A stretch of DNA of 29,279 nucleotides from the NCBI GenBank assembly GCA_036397995.1, contig DASWHX010000213.1:1-29279 (forward strand), given 5' to 3'. Below the pieces are notes generated by a model. It was not told the DNA's origin and ran no database searches. It saw only the letters and a program-made list of their open reading frames with translations. Made by a program: the position numbers and the translations under genes. Position 1 is the stretch's first letter, and each line of letters opens with the position of its first letter. Below are positions 1 through 8,263 of the stretch, piece after piece. Source of the DNA: DASWHX01 sp036397995 (GTDB taxonomy: Bacteria; Bacteroidota; Bacteroidia; Cytophagales; Cyclobacteriaceae).

Positions 1-335
1 AAAATACCCGACTCCCCATGATGTACATGGATGATGCTGAGAGAGCAACTATTGAATTAATGGATGCACCCGCAAGTAATATCAGAATTCGTTCCAGCTA
101 CAATGTTTCAGCAATGAGTTTCTCTCCTGCGGAGATTGCTAAATCCATCGCGCATAAAATTCCAGGCTTTCGAATTACCTATTCTCCTGACTTCAGACAA
201 AAAATAGCGGAATCGTGGCCTGCTTCTATTGATGATACGAAGGCAAAGGAAGACTGGAACTGGCAGCACGAATTTGACCTTGAAAAAATGACAGCCCAAA
301 TGTTGGCTAACCTGGAACAAACGATTAACAAATGA
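1..335 (+). CDS. L-threonine 3-dehydrogenase, NAD-dependent epimerase type (3' part)
   Basis: The reading frame is open from the left edge, so only the last 110 or so residues are present. They resemble the C-terminal substrate-binding part of the short-chain (SDR/epimerase-like) L-threonine 3-dehydrogenases, which oxidise threonine to 2-amino-3-ketobutyrate with NAD. The recognisable pieces are the MYMDDAERATIELM segment, the IRSSYNVSAMSFSPAEIA segment, and near the end FRQKIAESWPASIDDTKA followed by a W-x-W motif and a helix. The NAD-binding N-terminus lies outside the window. The stop is 4 bases before the enoyl-CoA hydratase start, suggesting cotranscription. It could be another SDR epimerase, but the serine- and aspartate-rich SWPxSIDD motif favours threonine dehydrogenase. 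Confidence 0.78.
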   Translation, partial: NTRLPMMYMDDAERATIELMDAPASNIRIRSSYNVSAMSFSPAEIAKSIAHKIPGFRITYSPDFRQKIAESWPASIDDTKAKEDWNWQHEFDLEKMTAQMLANLEQTINK

Positions 336-339
336 ATCA

Positions 340-1122
340 ATGAAAAATTATAATAATCTTCTACTCGAAACAAAAGAAGGAATCCTTACACTTATTATCT
401 CTCGTCCTTCCAGTCTCAATGCCCTGAATCTGGAAACCATGAAAGAACTGGATGAAGTTTTTGATGAAATATTAACAGATGAACAGGTGCAAGGAGTAAT
501 CCTAACCGGTGCTGGAGAAAAATCGTTTGTGGCTGGAGCCGACATAACAGAATTGGCAAACCTTGACGCCAAATCTGCAAAGTCATTTGCTCAAAATGGC
601 CATAGAATTCTTGCAAAAATTGAGAATTGTCCCAAACCCGTAATTGCAGCAATAAACGGATATGCCTTGGGCGGTGGGTGCGAAATTGCCATGGCATGCC
701 ACATGCGAACGGCCACAAATACGGCAATATTCGGTCAACCTGAAGTGAATCTCGGAGTGATTCCAGGTTATGGAGGTACCCAGCGTTTAACGCGTTTGAT
801 CGGCAAAGGCAAAGCGATAGAACTTATGACAACCGGTGATTCAATCAAAGCTGATGAAGCCTTGAGTTTGGGGTTAGTTAATCACGTTTTCAATTCTCAG
901 TCTGAATTAATCGATGGCACAATTCAACTTATGCGGAAAATACTCTCAAAAGCCGGTTTCGCTATTTCTATGGTGATCGATTCTGTGAATGCATATGATG
1001 ACCTCCGGAATGGATATGAATCAGAAGCGGAGAATTTTGCCCGCAGTGTTGATACAGGTGATTTCAAAGAAGGTACCAGGGCTTTCCTTGAAAAAAGAAA
1101 ACCTCAATTCAAGGGTAAATAG
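340..1122 (+). CDS. Enoyl-CoA hydratase/isomerase (crotonase family)
   Basis: A 260-residue cytoplasmic crotonase-fold enzyme, the normal length for the family, which adds water to trans-2-enoyl-CoA in beta-oxidation or related acyl-CoA pathways. The oxyanion-hole segment AGADI lies at residues 65-69 and the second one in GGGCE at 111-115. Both catalytic glutamates of true hydratases can be placed: E115 in GGGCE and E135 in FGQPE, 20 residues apart as in mitochondrial enoyl-CoA hydratase. The IPGYGGTQRL motif follows at 141-150. The ATG lies 4 bases after the upstream stop. The exact substrate (crotonyl-CoA, longer acyl chains or a catabolic intermediate) cannot be told from sequence. The neighbouring threonine dehydrogenase fits an amino-acid or acyl-CoA catabolic unit, but this is inference. 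Confidence 0.93.
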   Translation: MKNYNNLLLETKEGILTLIISRPSSLNALNLETMKELDEVFDEILTDEQVQGVILTGAGEKSFVAGADITELANLDAKSAKSFAQNGHRILAKIENCPKPVIAAINGYALGGGCEIAMACHMRTATNTAIFGQPEVNLGVIPGYGGTQRLTRLIGKGKAIELMTTGDSIKADEALSLGLVNHVFNSQSELIDGTIQLMRKILSKAGFAISMVIDSVNAYDDLRNGYESEAENFARSVDTGDFKEGTRAFLEKRKPQFKGK

Positions 1123-1134
1123 ATCGAATCCGCA

Positions 1135-2631
1135 ATGGGAGCTCTTAAGCAACTTGCCGGTGAAACCGCGCTCTACGGCGTAAGCAGCATATTTGGCCGC
1201 TTGTTAAATTACTTCCTTGTACCCTTACACACCGCTATCTTCATTCCTTCAGAATTTGGATCCATAACATTACTTTATTCTTATGTAGCTGTCTTCAATG
1301 TATTATACACCTATGGTTTGGAAACCGCTTATTTCAGATTTATTACCAAATCGAGGGATCCAAAAATTTATGATCTGGCTTGCACTTCAGTTCTTTCATC
1401 GAGTCTTGTCTTCTCTGCTATTCTTATTTATTTCGCACCCGACATTGCGAGATTATTGGGTGAACCAGGCAAGGGTTATATTATTCAATGGCTTGCGGTA
1501 ATTTTATTTGTAGATGCATTTTCATCCATCCCTTTTGCAAAACTTCGGATTGAAAACAGGCCGCTAAAGTTTGTCATTGCAAAACTTGGCAACATATTAT
1601 TAATCGTTTTTTTTAATATTTTATTCCTTTTGGTTTTCAAAGGCATTTATGAAGAAAGGTTCCTGGTTTCCCTTAAGCCTTTCATCGGGGATATTTATAC
1701 CCCAGGCTTGGGCATTGGGTATGTTTTCCTCGCAAATCTTTTGGGTTCAGCCGGATTATTATTCTTCCTCTTTTCTGAAATTAAGAAGTTCAGCTTTTAT
1801 TTCAACTGGACCACATTAAAGCCAATCCTTATCTATTCAATTCCCATTATGATCACCGGCCTTTCAGGTATGCTCAACGACAACCTTGACAAAATAATGA
1901 TTGCCTCTTATTTGCCTGCCGATTTTTATCCTCAACATAATCCCCAGGGAGCGTTAGGAATTTATGGAGCAGTCTTCAAATTAAGCGTATTCATGATGCT
2001 TGGGATCCAGGCTTTTCGATATGCCGGTGAACCGTTTTTCTTCAGCCAGGCGGAGCGGAGGGACTCAGCAATGCTATATGCATCCGTATTTCATTATTTC
2101 GTGGTTGCAGGGTCAGTTCTAATGATTGCCGTATCCGTTAACGCGGACCTCATTGCGTTTGTATTTTTACGAAACCCCGAGTTCAGACTGGCCCTTTACT
2201 TATTGCCATATTTGTTGCTGGCTAAGTTATTCTTTGGTATGTACATTAACATTTCCATTTGGTATAAGCTTACAGATAAAACAATGTACGGAGTGTATTT
2301 TTCTGTTGCCGGTACCATAATTACCCTTGTCCTTAATTTAATTCTTCTGCCAATTATTGGTTACCTGGGCAGCGCAATTGCCATGCTGTCTTGTTATAGC
2401 TCCATGTGCGTTCTGGCTTATTATTTTGGCCAACGGATATACCCAGTACCTTACAAACTGTGGCCTGTATTCGCATACCTGGCGATTTCAACAATATTTT
2501 CTGTTGGCTCATTTTTTGTGCAACATACAAGTTTTGCGGTTGACTCAGCGTTGAATATTGCCTTTACAATTGTTTTTACGGGTATTATTTTTCTGTTCGA
2601 AAAGAAAAGATGGAAGAGAAACCATGCTTAA
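1135..2631 (+). CDS. Polysaccharide/lipid-linked oligosaccharide flippase (MOP/Wzx-like)
   Basis: A 498-residue polytopic inner-membrane protein with about 12-14 hydrophobic segments, matching the polysaccharide biosynthesis branch of the MOP exporter superfamily. The N-terminus (GETALYGVSSIFGRLLNY, then FLVPLHT and GLETAYFRF) is the usual start of this group: a helix containing the GxxSxxGRxLxxxLxPL pattern followed by a Y-G-L-E-T-A-FFR motif. These proteins flip undecaprenyl-linked glycans to the periplasmic side for O-antigen or capsule assembly. The ATG is 12 bases after the hydratase stop, so it is probably in the same transcript. The C-terminus ends in a basic tail (EKKRWKRN). No glycosyltransferase is adjacent, so the glycan it moves is unknown. 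A role in another lipid-linked substrate is possible. Confidence 0.88.
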   Translation: MGALKQLAGETALYGVSSIFGRLLNYFLVPLHTAIFIPSEFGSITLLYSYVAVFNVLYTYGLETAYFRFITKSRDPKIYDLACTSVLSSSLVFSAILIYFAPDIARLLGEPGKGYIIQWLAVILFVDAFSSIPFAKLRIENRPLKFVIAKLGNILLIVFFNILFLLVFKGIYEERFLVSLKPFIGDIYTPGLGIGYVFLANLLGSAGLLFFLFSEIKKFSFYFNWTTLKPILIYSIPIMITGLSGMLNDNLDKIMIASYLPADFYPQHNPQGALGIYGAVFKLSVFMMLGIQAFRYAGEPFFFSQAERRDSAMLYASVFHYFVVAGSVLMIAVSVNADLIAFVFLRNPEFRLALYLLPYLLLAKLFFGMYINISIWYKLTDKTMYGVYFSVAGTIITLVLNLILLPIIGYLGSAIAMLSCYSSMCVLAYYFGQRIYPVPYKLWPVFAYLAISTIFSVGSFFVQHTSFAVDSALNIAFTIVFTGIIFLFEKKRWKRNHA

Positions 2632-2670
2632 TTACATAACCCACGGCAACTCATTGTTTAGCAATTTCGT

Positions 2671-2678
2671 TACCTTTG
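2671..2678 (+). promoter_or_regulatory. Candidate promoter -7 element before the TPR gene
   Basis: TACCTTTG matches the Bacteroidota -7 consensus TAnnTTTG exactly and lies 54 bases before the TPR start, inside the 101-base gap that separates the flippase from the envelope block. The nearest TTG upstream (2654-2656) is only 14 bases away, shorter than the usual 17-21, so the -33 half is weak. Confidence 0.35.
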
Positions 2679-2732
2679 AAGTGACTTTTTGGCGACTTCC
2701 AGGCATTAACCATTGATTCGAGACTTTGCCCA

Positions 2733-4445
2733 ATGAATTACTGCACAAATAAAATTCAAAACTTTTTTATCCCGATTCTGGTAATAATTTCCCTGGAATC
2801 ATCCCTGGCACAAAGAAATGAGCCTGGCGAGGATCAGAATAAGGAATGGAGAACTGAGTATTTTTTTACAGAAGGCGAAAAGTTTTACTTGCTTGAAGAT
2901 TATGCCAAATCACTGGAATCTTTTCAGAAAGCCTATGATTTGAGCCCCAATAACCCGGCAGTAAACTATAAGCTGGCGCAAATCTCTGCAAAGGCGGAAG
3001 ACAACAGCAAGGCGCTCTTTTATATTAATAAATCTATAACTGGCAGTCCTGAAAATAAATACTATTATCTGTTAGCTTCTGAATTACATACCAGGAACGG
3101 AGATTTCGACTCCGCATCTGAAACGTATAAGAAGATGATCGAATCAATCCCGGGAACAGATGAATACTTGTTTGAATTAGCAGCCATATATCTTTACGAC
3201 AGAAAACTGGATTTGGCTCTTAAAACTTATAACCAGATTGAAAGCAAATTGGGTGTCTCGGAAGAGTCTTCATTTCAGAAACAAAAGATTTACCTGGATC
3301 AGAATAAGACAGACCTCGCAATTGCAGAAATGGAGAAATTAATAAGAACCTTTCCCGATGAACCATCATACCATGCGAGGTTGGGTGAAATGTTACTAAG
3401 CAGTAATAAAACAGAGGAAGCCATCGCATTATTAAAAACTGTGATTAATGATTATCCGCATTATTCTCGCGCAAGGTTGATGCTTTCTGATGCATATGAA
3501 AAAAATGGCGAACTGGAACTTTCCCGTCAAAATCTTATGATCGCCTTTGAGGATCCTGCTTTGGATTCTAATTTAAAACTTCAAATTTTGAATACGTATC
3601 GCGCGGGCGATCGGGGGAATAGAGATTTCGTTATCGAACTTACTGAAACTATAGCCCGGGCCCATCCCGAAAACCCAACTATTAAAGTAGTTCTAGGGGA
3701 CATTAATCTTGAATACGATAATAAAGAAGTCGCTCTTTCCTACTACCTGGAAGCAGTTGAAATTGACCCCTCCGTATTCAATGTCTGGGATAATATATTG
3801 AAATTGGAGTATGGCTTAAACAGAATAGAGAGTGTTATTAAGCATTCCGAAGAAGCAATGGAACTTTTTCCCAACCAGTATTCACCTTACTTTTTCAATG
3901 GCGTTGCTAATATAAGAAGCAAAAATTTTGATGAAGGTATTTATGCTGTAAACGAAACAAAAAAGAGAACAAGCGATCCTGGAATTATAACCCAGTGCAA
4001 TTTATTATTAGGAGACGCCTATTTTGAATTAAAAGAGTATCAAAAATCAGATCAATTTTTTGAAACAGTTATTGCTTCTGATCCTGACAATAATTCTGCA
4101 TTAAATAATTACAGTTATTACCTTTCGCTCAGGAAGGCAAATTTGAATCGGGCAAAAGAATTATCATCAAGGCTAATTGCAAATAACCCCGACAATCCCA
4201 CTTACCTGGATACACATGCATGGGTGCTGTTTCAAAAAGAAGAATATGAAGAAGCCAGAAAAATTATAGAAAAAGCTATTCGGAGTCCTAATGCCAATGC
4301 AATTCATTTTGAGCATTATGGGGATATCCTTTTTAAACTTGGAAAAGAGGCGGAAGCTGTGGAGCAATGGAAGCAGGCAAAAAAACTCAATTCAAATTCA
4401 GAATTAATTGACAAGAAAATTGCAGACAGGAAACTATATAACTAA
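2733..4445 (+). CDS. Secreted tetratricopeptide-repeat protein
   Basis: A 570-residue protein with a signal peptide (hydrophobic residues 10-25, likely cut after SLA at 24-26) followed almost entirely by TPR helix pairs from about residue 40 to 560. Clear repeats include the ones containing YAKSLESFQKAYDLSPNN, EEAIALLKTVINDYPHY, YQKSDQFFETVIASDPDN and YEEARKIIEKAI. It should be exported to the periplasm or periplasmic face of a membrane and act as a protein-binding scaffold; no catalytic domain is visible. The downstream DUF4292 gene overlaps its 3' end by up to 38 bases, which argues for translational coupling and a shared function. The partner is unknown. The ATG follows a 101-base gap with a candidate promoter. 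The specific role cannot be assigned. Confidence 0.85.
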   Translation: MNYCTNKIQNFFIPILVIISLESSLAQRNEPGEDQNKEWRTEYFFTEGEKFYLLEDYAKSLESFQKAYDLSPNNPAVNYKLAQISAKAEDNSKALFYINKSITGSPENKYYYLLASELHTRNGDFDSASETYKKMIESIPGTDEYLFELAAIYLYDRKLDLALKTYNQIESKLGVSEESSFQKQKIYLDQNKTDLAIAEMEKLIRTFPDEPSYHARLGEMLLSSNKTEEAIALLKTVINDYPHYSRARLMLSDAYEKNGELELSRQNLMIAFEDPALDSNLKLQILNTYRAGDRGNRDFVIELTETIARAHPENPTIKVVLGDINLEYDNKEVALSYYLEAVEIDPSVFNVWDNILKLEYGLNRIESVIKHSEEAMELFPNQYSPYFFNGVANIRSKNFDEGIYAVNETKKRTSDPGIITQCNLLLGDAYFELKEYQKSDQFFETVIASDPDNNSALNNYSYYLSLRKANLNRAKELSSRLIANNPDNPTYLDTHAWVLFQKEEYEEARKIIEKAIRSPNANAIHFEHYGDILFKLGKEAEAVEQWKQAKKLNSNSELIDKKIADRKLYN

Positions 4446-5184
4446 ACTCTCCATTATCCTTGCCGCAGTTGGAATTTTGTTTTCCTGCAGTAAAAGAACA
4501 ATTGGTATAAGCGAATCTATCGATGAAGGAGAGACAACTATTCACATGGTTGACTTTCAGTACTTAAGCATTCGCTCAAAACTTTTACTAACCGAAAGCG
4601 AAACCAAAGAGGCCGTTATCCTTACAAGAATGAAAAAGGATAGCGTAATTTGGTTTAATGTTTCTGGTTCCATGGGAATTCAGGGTCTCCGTGCAATACT
4701 GACAACAGACTCAGTCAAAATTCTGGACAGGGTCACAAAAGAATATTCCAGGTTTAGTTATGAAGAATTAAGTGAAAAACTAAATTTCAAAGTAGATTTC
4801 AATCTCATTCAAAGCCTTATTGTGGGCAATGTGCCGCAAGGTACTTCAACAGGTGATAGAATTGATCCTGGGAAAGATAAATTTACTTTCAAAATTACCC
4901 GTCCGGGAATCACGGTTACAAACCAGATTCACTCGATGCTAATGAAACCCGAAAGAATTCTATTAAAAGAAGATGAGCGTCTAAATTCCCTCACCTTTGA
5001 TTACTCCGTTTTTGAATTAACTGATGCAAGACCATTTCCTATGAGAGTAATTGCCAGGTTGATTTATGACCTTAATGGTCTCGTCGTTGAAGAAATTTTT
5101 GATGCCCAGCACACCAAAGTAGAATTTTCGGATAAACCTCTTAAATTCCCGTTTAATGTCCCGAATAAATATGATTCGAGATAA
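4408..5184 (+). CDS. DUF4292 lipoprotein
   Basis: A protein of up to 258 residues matching the Bacteroidota-specific DUF4292 group of envelope lipoproteins. The N-terminus has a lipobox (LFSC, Cys27 counted from the first TTG) after a hydrophobic stretch. The body is a beta-rich domain with features typical of the family: KDSVIWFNVSGSMGIQGLRA, then LTTDSVKILDRVTKEY and a later IRSKLLL-type strand pattern, reminiscent of LolA/LolB-like lipid-binding folds (inference). There is no in-frame ATG before the lipobox. Possible starts are TTG at 4408 or TTG at 4420, both inside the TPR gene. It ends 29 bases inside the next gene, so three genes overlap in series. Its function is unknown; the context suggests cell-wall or outer-membrane maintenance. 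Confidence 0.82.
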   Translation: MTRKLQTGNYITKLSIILAAVGILFSCSKRTIGISESIDEGETTIHMVDFQYLSIRSKLLLTESETKEAVILTRMKKDSVIWFNVSGSMGIQGLRAILTTDSVKILDRVTKEYSRFSYEELSEKLNFKVDFNLIQSLIVGNVPQGTSTGDRIDPGKDKFTFKITRPGITVTNQIHSMLMKPERILLKEDERLNSLTFDYSVFELTDARPFPMRVIARLIYDLNGLVVEEIFDAQHTKVEFSDKPLKFPFNVPNKYDSR

Positions 5185-6382
5185 CAAAGTAATTTTCATC
5201 ATCGGATGCTTCCTGTTTTGCTGCCTGCCATTTTCAGTTGCCGCTCAGAAATCAAAAACCCAACTTGAAAAAGAAAAGTCTGAGAACCTTCGGAAAATAA
5301 CAGAAACTCAGAGAATTCTGCAAGAAACTGAAAACAGGAAGGAGACTTCAATGGGCCAGCTTCAGGCAATTAATGAACAGATAAAAATCAGGCAGGATTT
5401 AATCAAAGCAATTGAAGGTGAAATTACTTTACTTAACCAGGAAATTGATGATACCAATGAAATAATAGAATCCCTGAATGATGACCTGGATAATCTTAAA
5501 GAAGAATACGCATCAATGGTTTATGCCGCATACAAGGCTGATCAGGGTTTCGAAAAATTGATTTTCATCTTTTCAGCATCTTCATTTAACCAGTTTATGA
5601 TGCGTCTGAAATACATGGAGCAGTATGGAATTGAAAGAAAGAACCAGGTTAAAGAAATTGAATTTGTGACTGAGTCGCTGCTGGATCAGCTTGATTATAT
5701 CCGGAAAAAAAGGGAACAGAAAAATGACTTGTTAAATGAACAAATAACCGAAAATCAAAAATTAACCTCGCTTAACGTTAAACAAAAATCCGCAATCTCT
5801 TCTCTGGCTAAAAAAGAGTCACAGCTTCGCAAAGAATTAGCAGAAAGAAAAACTGCAAATGAAAGGCTGGAAAAAATGATTGCCACTATTATTGCTGAAG
5901 AAATTCGAAAAAGTTCAGCCTCAGCAAATTCAAACAAACTTACTCTTACTCCGGAGGCAGCCCGGCTAAGTGAATCTTTTGCAGGAAACGCGGCTAGGTT
6001 GCCCTGGCCGGTGGAATCAGGTTTTATTTCCAGGGGATTCGGTGAACAGCCCCACCCCATATTAAAAAGAGTGAAAACCAATAACAAAGGGGTTTATATT
6101 CAGACAAAAGAAAATGAGCAAATCAGGGCAGTATTCGATGGTGTTGTAACCCGGGTTATTGAAGTTCCCGGAATGAATTATGCAGCCCTTGTAAGACATG
6201 GCGAATACATGACGGTTTATGCAAATTTACGGGCAGTTGATGTAAAACCGGGGCAGCAAATCAATATTAAAGACCCAATAGGGACCGTGTTCACAGATGC
6301 TGAAGGAATCTCTGAAATATACTTTCAAGTGTGGAAAAATAACGATATTCTAAATCCTCAAAGCTGGTTATCACGTAAATAG
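5156..6382 (+). CDS. EnvC-like murein hydrolase activator with degenerate LytM domain
   Basis: A 408-residue exported protein with a signal peptide (hydrophobic 12-29, cut near SVAA at 27-30), a long charged coiled coil (about 33-250) and a C-terminal LytM/M23 domain (about 283-405, from LPWPVESGFISRGFG). The M23 metal site is lost: HxGxD is NKGVY (N310, Y314), YAHL is YANL (N357) and HLHFE is EIYFQ (E387, Y389). This is the pattern of EnvC/NlpD-type activators, which do not cut peptidoglycan themselves but switch on amidases during daughter-cell separation. No amidase gene is in the window. The start may be ATG 5156 or ATG 5171. Both overlap the DUF4292 gene, giving coupled translation with it. 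Confidence in the fold is high; the activator role is inferred. Confidence 0.88.
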   Translation: MSRINMIRDNKVIFIIGCFLFCCLPFSVAAQKSKTQLEKEKSENLRKITETQRILQETENRKETSMGQLQAINEQIKIRQDLIKAIEGEITLLNQEIDDTNEIIESLNDDLDNLKEEYASMVYAAYKADQGFEKLIFIFSASSFNQFMMRLKYMEQYGIERKNQVKEIEFVTESLLDQLDYIRKKREQKNDLLNEQITENQKLTSLNVKQKSAISSLAKKESQLRKELAERKTANERLEKMIATIIAEEIRKSSASANSNKLTLTPEAARLSESFAGNAARLPWPVESGFISRGFGEQPHPILKRVKTNNKGVYIQTKENEQIRAVFDGVVTRVIEVPGMNYAALVRHGEYMTVYANLRAVDVKPGQQINIKDPIGTVFTDAEGISEIYFQVWKNNDILNPQSWLSRK

Positions 6383-6395
6383 TAACGGTAAGATT

Positions 6396-6407
6396 CGATT
6401 TAAATCG
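6396..6407. repeat. 12-bp perfect palindrome
   Basis: CGATTTAAATCG lies 14 bases after the envC-like stop and 66 bases before tatA. It has no loop and only a broken pyrimidine run after it, so it is a poor terminator. It could be an operator half-site pair, or chance in AT-rich DNA. Confidence 0.3.
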
Positions 6408-6410
6408 TTC

Positions 6411-6439
6411 TTTCTTTAATCAAATAATGCATATCTTTA
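6411..6439 (+). promoter_or_regulatory. Weak candidate promoter for tatA
   Basis: TTTC (6411-6414), a 17-base spacer and TATCTTTA (6432-6439) resemble TTTG-N17-TAnnTTTG with one mismatch in each box. It lies 35 bases before the tatA ATG. The spacing is right but the motif is imperfect. Confidence 0.25.
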
Positions 6440-6473
6440 CTATAGCGAAATAGAAACTTAAATTAATTGTCCT

Positions 6474-6704
6474 ATGTTTAATGTTTTGGGGTTTTTTGGT
6501 GGATTAGGCGGATGGGAAATTCTCCTAATCCTGATGGTGCTTTTGATATTTTTTGGAGCTAAAAGAATTCCCGAATTGGCTCGCGGACTTGGCAAAGGAA
6601 TTCGTGAGTTTAAAGATGCTACAAAAGAAATAAAAAATGAAATTGAGGAAGGCGTTAAAGAAGACCCCAAACCTCCTAAGGAAGAAAACAAAACTTCCTC
6701 CTGA
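6474..6704 (+). CDS. tatA: Sec-independent protein translocase TatA
   Basis: A 76-residue protein with the complete TatA/E layout: a short N-terminal transmembrane helix (GGWEILLILMVLLIFFGAKR, about 12-31), the conserved FG-hinge (F27-G28 then AKRIPELARGLGKGIREFK), an amphipathic helix and a lysine- and glutamate-rich cytoplasmic tail. TatA oligomers form the path by which TatC brings folded proteins with twin-arginine signals across the inner membrane. No tatC is in the window. It sits between the EnvC-like and MltD-like genes; in E. coli some EnvC-activated amidases are Tat substrates, so the placement may not be accidental, though this is inference. It is the usual size for the Bacteroidota protein and the ATG is unambiguous. 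Confidence 0.95.
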   Translation: MFNVLGFFGGLGGWEILLILMVLLIFFGAKRIPELARGLGKGIREFKDATKEIKNEIEEGVKEDPKPPKEENKTSS

Positions 6705-6797
6705 TTGGCTCATCAGGCGAAATCCCGTATCTCATTTTATCTTTATTACTGGCAACATTCTTGTTAAAGAAATTTAGTAACCAATAAAAACTGTCTG

Positions 6798-6826
6798 CTT
6801 GTAGTGATGAATGTTTCCTATATTTA
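6798..6826 (+). promoter_or_regulatory. Candidate promoter for the mltD-DUF4837 pair
   Basis: CTTG (6798-6801), a 17-base spacer and TATATTTA (6819-6826) fit the Bacteroidota TTTG-N17-TAnnTTTG layout with one mismatch in each box. It lies in the 143-base gap after tatA and ends 21 bases before the GTG start of the transglycosylase. Confidence 0.3.
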
Positions 6827-6847
6827 ACCATTTTAATTTGGACGCAG

Positions 6848-8263
6848 GTGCGTAAAATTCAAATACTTGCTCTGTTCCTGGTATTTATTTTCATCAGCGA
6901 CGCCTATTCACAAGATTTCCCTTTTGATAGCGCAAGCCTGGATTTTGTATGGTCCCAACCGCGTGAAGAGTTGGATCATTTTCCTAATGAAATCAATTAT
7001 GAAACCATTGAAAGCAGAATCGGTACCATCCATACTGAGATTCCTATTAACTACAATGACAAGGTTTATGCATTCATAAAATATTTTACGGAAAAAGATC
7101 GCGAATACACCAGGATGGTATTGAAAAGATCTACTTATTACTTTCCCATTTTTGAAGAGGTTCTTCGGAAACATAATCTTCCTCAGGAAATAAAATATTT
7201 ATCAATAATTGAATCAGGCCTTAACCCAAGGGCAATTTCACGCGTAGGTGCAGCAGGACTTTGGCAATTCATGCCTCTCACCGGTCGTTACTACAAACTA
7301 CATCAAGACTGGTATGTTGATGAACGCATGGATCCTTATAAAGCAACCGAAGCAGCCTGCCTGTACCTGAAACAGATGTATGATATGTTTGGTGATTGGG
7401 AACTGGCATTGGCGGCATATAACACCGGACCCGGGAATGTAAGGAAGGCCATGCGCAGATCCGGTAAAAAATCGTTTTGGGACATTTACAGATACCTCCC
7501 TCGCGAAACCCGATCCTATGTTCCCCAGTGGGCTGCAATGGTTTATACTATGAATTTTGCAGAAGACCACAACTTCTTTGTTGAAGATGAATTTGAATAT
7601 GAGATTGATTACGATACAATCATGGTTAAGCAATTTCTGAACATCGAAATACTGGCAAACCATCTTGATTTATGCCTGGAGGATTTGCAGAAATTAAACC
7701 CCTCCCTAAAACGGAATGCTTTGCCGGAAAATACAAATTTATATCCGGTCAAAATACCCACCGATAAGCTTAATTATTTCATTGCCAACAGAGTTGTTAT
7801 ACTTGACTCCAGTTCCTATGGAAAAAAACATTTTGAACAACTTGCAAGAAACACACCAGGCAGCACCTATGGAAGAGATAAAATAGTTTATCGTGTCAAA
7901 AGCGGAGATGTGCTGGGAACAATTGCCATGAGATATGGTATTGGAATTTCCGATCTCCGCCGGTGGAACAATATCTCGGGAAACCTGATCCGGGTAGGAC
8001 AACGCCTCGATATCTGGATGCTTCCTGGCGCTTTTGAAAAACAACCAAATATTGTGAACTCTAAACCTGAAACGGTAACTCCTCAGATTCTGGATTATGC
8101 TGGCAGCAAAGTGTATCTCGTTCAGTCTGGTGATACCTTATGGGACATCTCGAAAAAATTTGACGGCTTAACTATTGAGAAAATAAAAGAACTCAACAAT
8201 CTAACCTCAAACAAGATTACACCCGGTCAAAAATTGATCATTCAAAAAAATAGTGATGATTAA
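6848..8263 (+). CDS. MltD-like lytic transglycosylase with two LysM domains
   Basis: A 471-residue secreted muramidase-like enzyme. The signal peptide (hydrophobic residues 6-20, cut near AYSQ) requires the GTG start, because the next methionine comes only at residue 90. The SLT/lysozyme-like domain spans about 105-235: the catalytic glutamate is E122 in IIESGLNPRA, followed by AAGLWQFMP (135-143) and the AAYNTGPGNV motif (189-198). Two LysM peptidoglycan-binding repeats follow, about 347-390 and 422-466. Such enzymes cleave the MurNAc-GlcNAc bond to form 1,6-anhydro-muropeptides. MltD of E. coli has the same SLT-then-LysM order. The DUF4837 lipoprotein gene overlaps its last bases, so the two are likely made together at the envelope. 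Confidence 0.93.
   Translation: MRKIQILALFLVFIFISDAYSQDFPFDSASLDFVWSQPREELDHFPNEINYETIESRIGTIHTEIPINYNDKVYAFIKYFTEKDREYTRMVLKRSTYYFPIFEEVLRKHNLPQEIKYLSIIESGLNPRAISRVGAAGLWQFMPLTGRYYKLHQDWYVDERMDPYKATEAACLYLKQMYDMFGDWELALAAYNTGPGNVRKAMRRSGKKSFWDIYRYLPRETRSYVPQWAAMVYTMNFAEDHNFFVEDEFEYEIDYDTIMVKQFLNIEILANHLDLCLEDLQKLNPSLKRNALPENTNLYPVKIPTDKLNYFIANRVVILDSSSYGKKHFEQLARNTPGSTYGRDKIVYRVKSGDVLGTIAMRYGIGISDLRRWNNISGNLIRVGQRLDIWMLPGAFEKQPNIVNSKPETVTPQILDYAGSKVYLVQSGDTLWDISKKFDGLTIEKIKELNNLTSNKITPGQKLIIQKNSDD

Noticed and set aside
6383..6473. Terminator after the envC-like gene using the 12-bp palindrome
   Set aside because: The palindrome has no loop and the following pyrimidine run is interrupted; pairing with a loop leaves only four base pairs.
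7298..7663. Minus-strand open frames under the transglycosylase gene
   Set aside because: They mirror the well-supported coding strand and show no family features.
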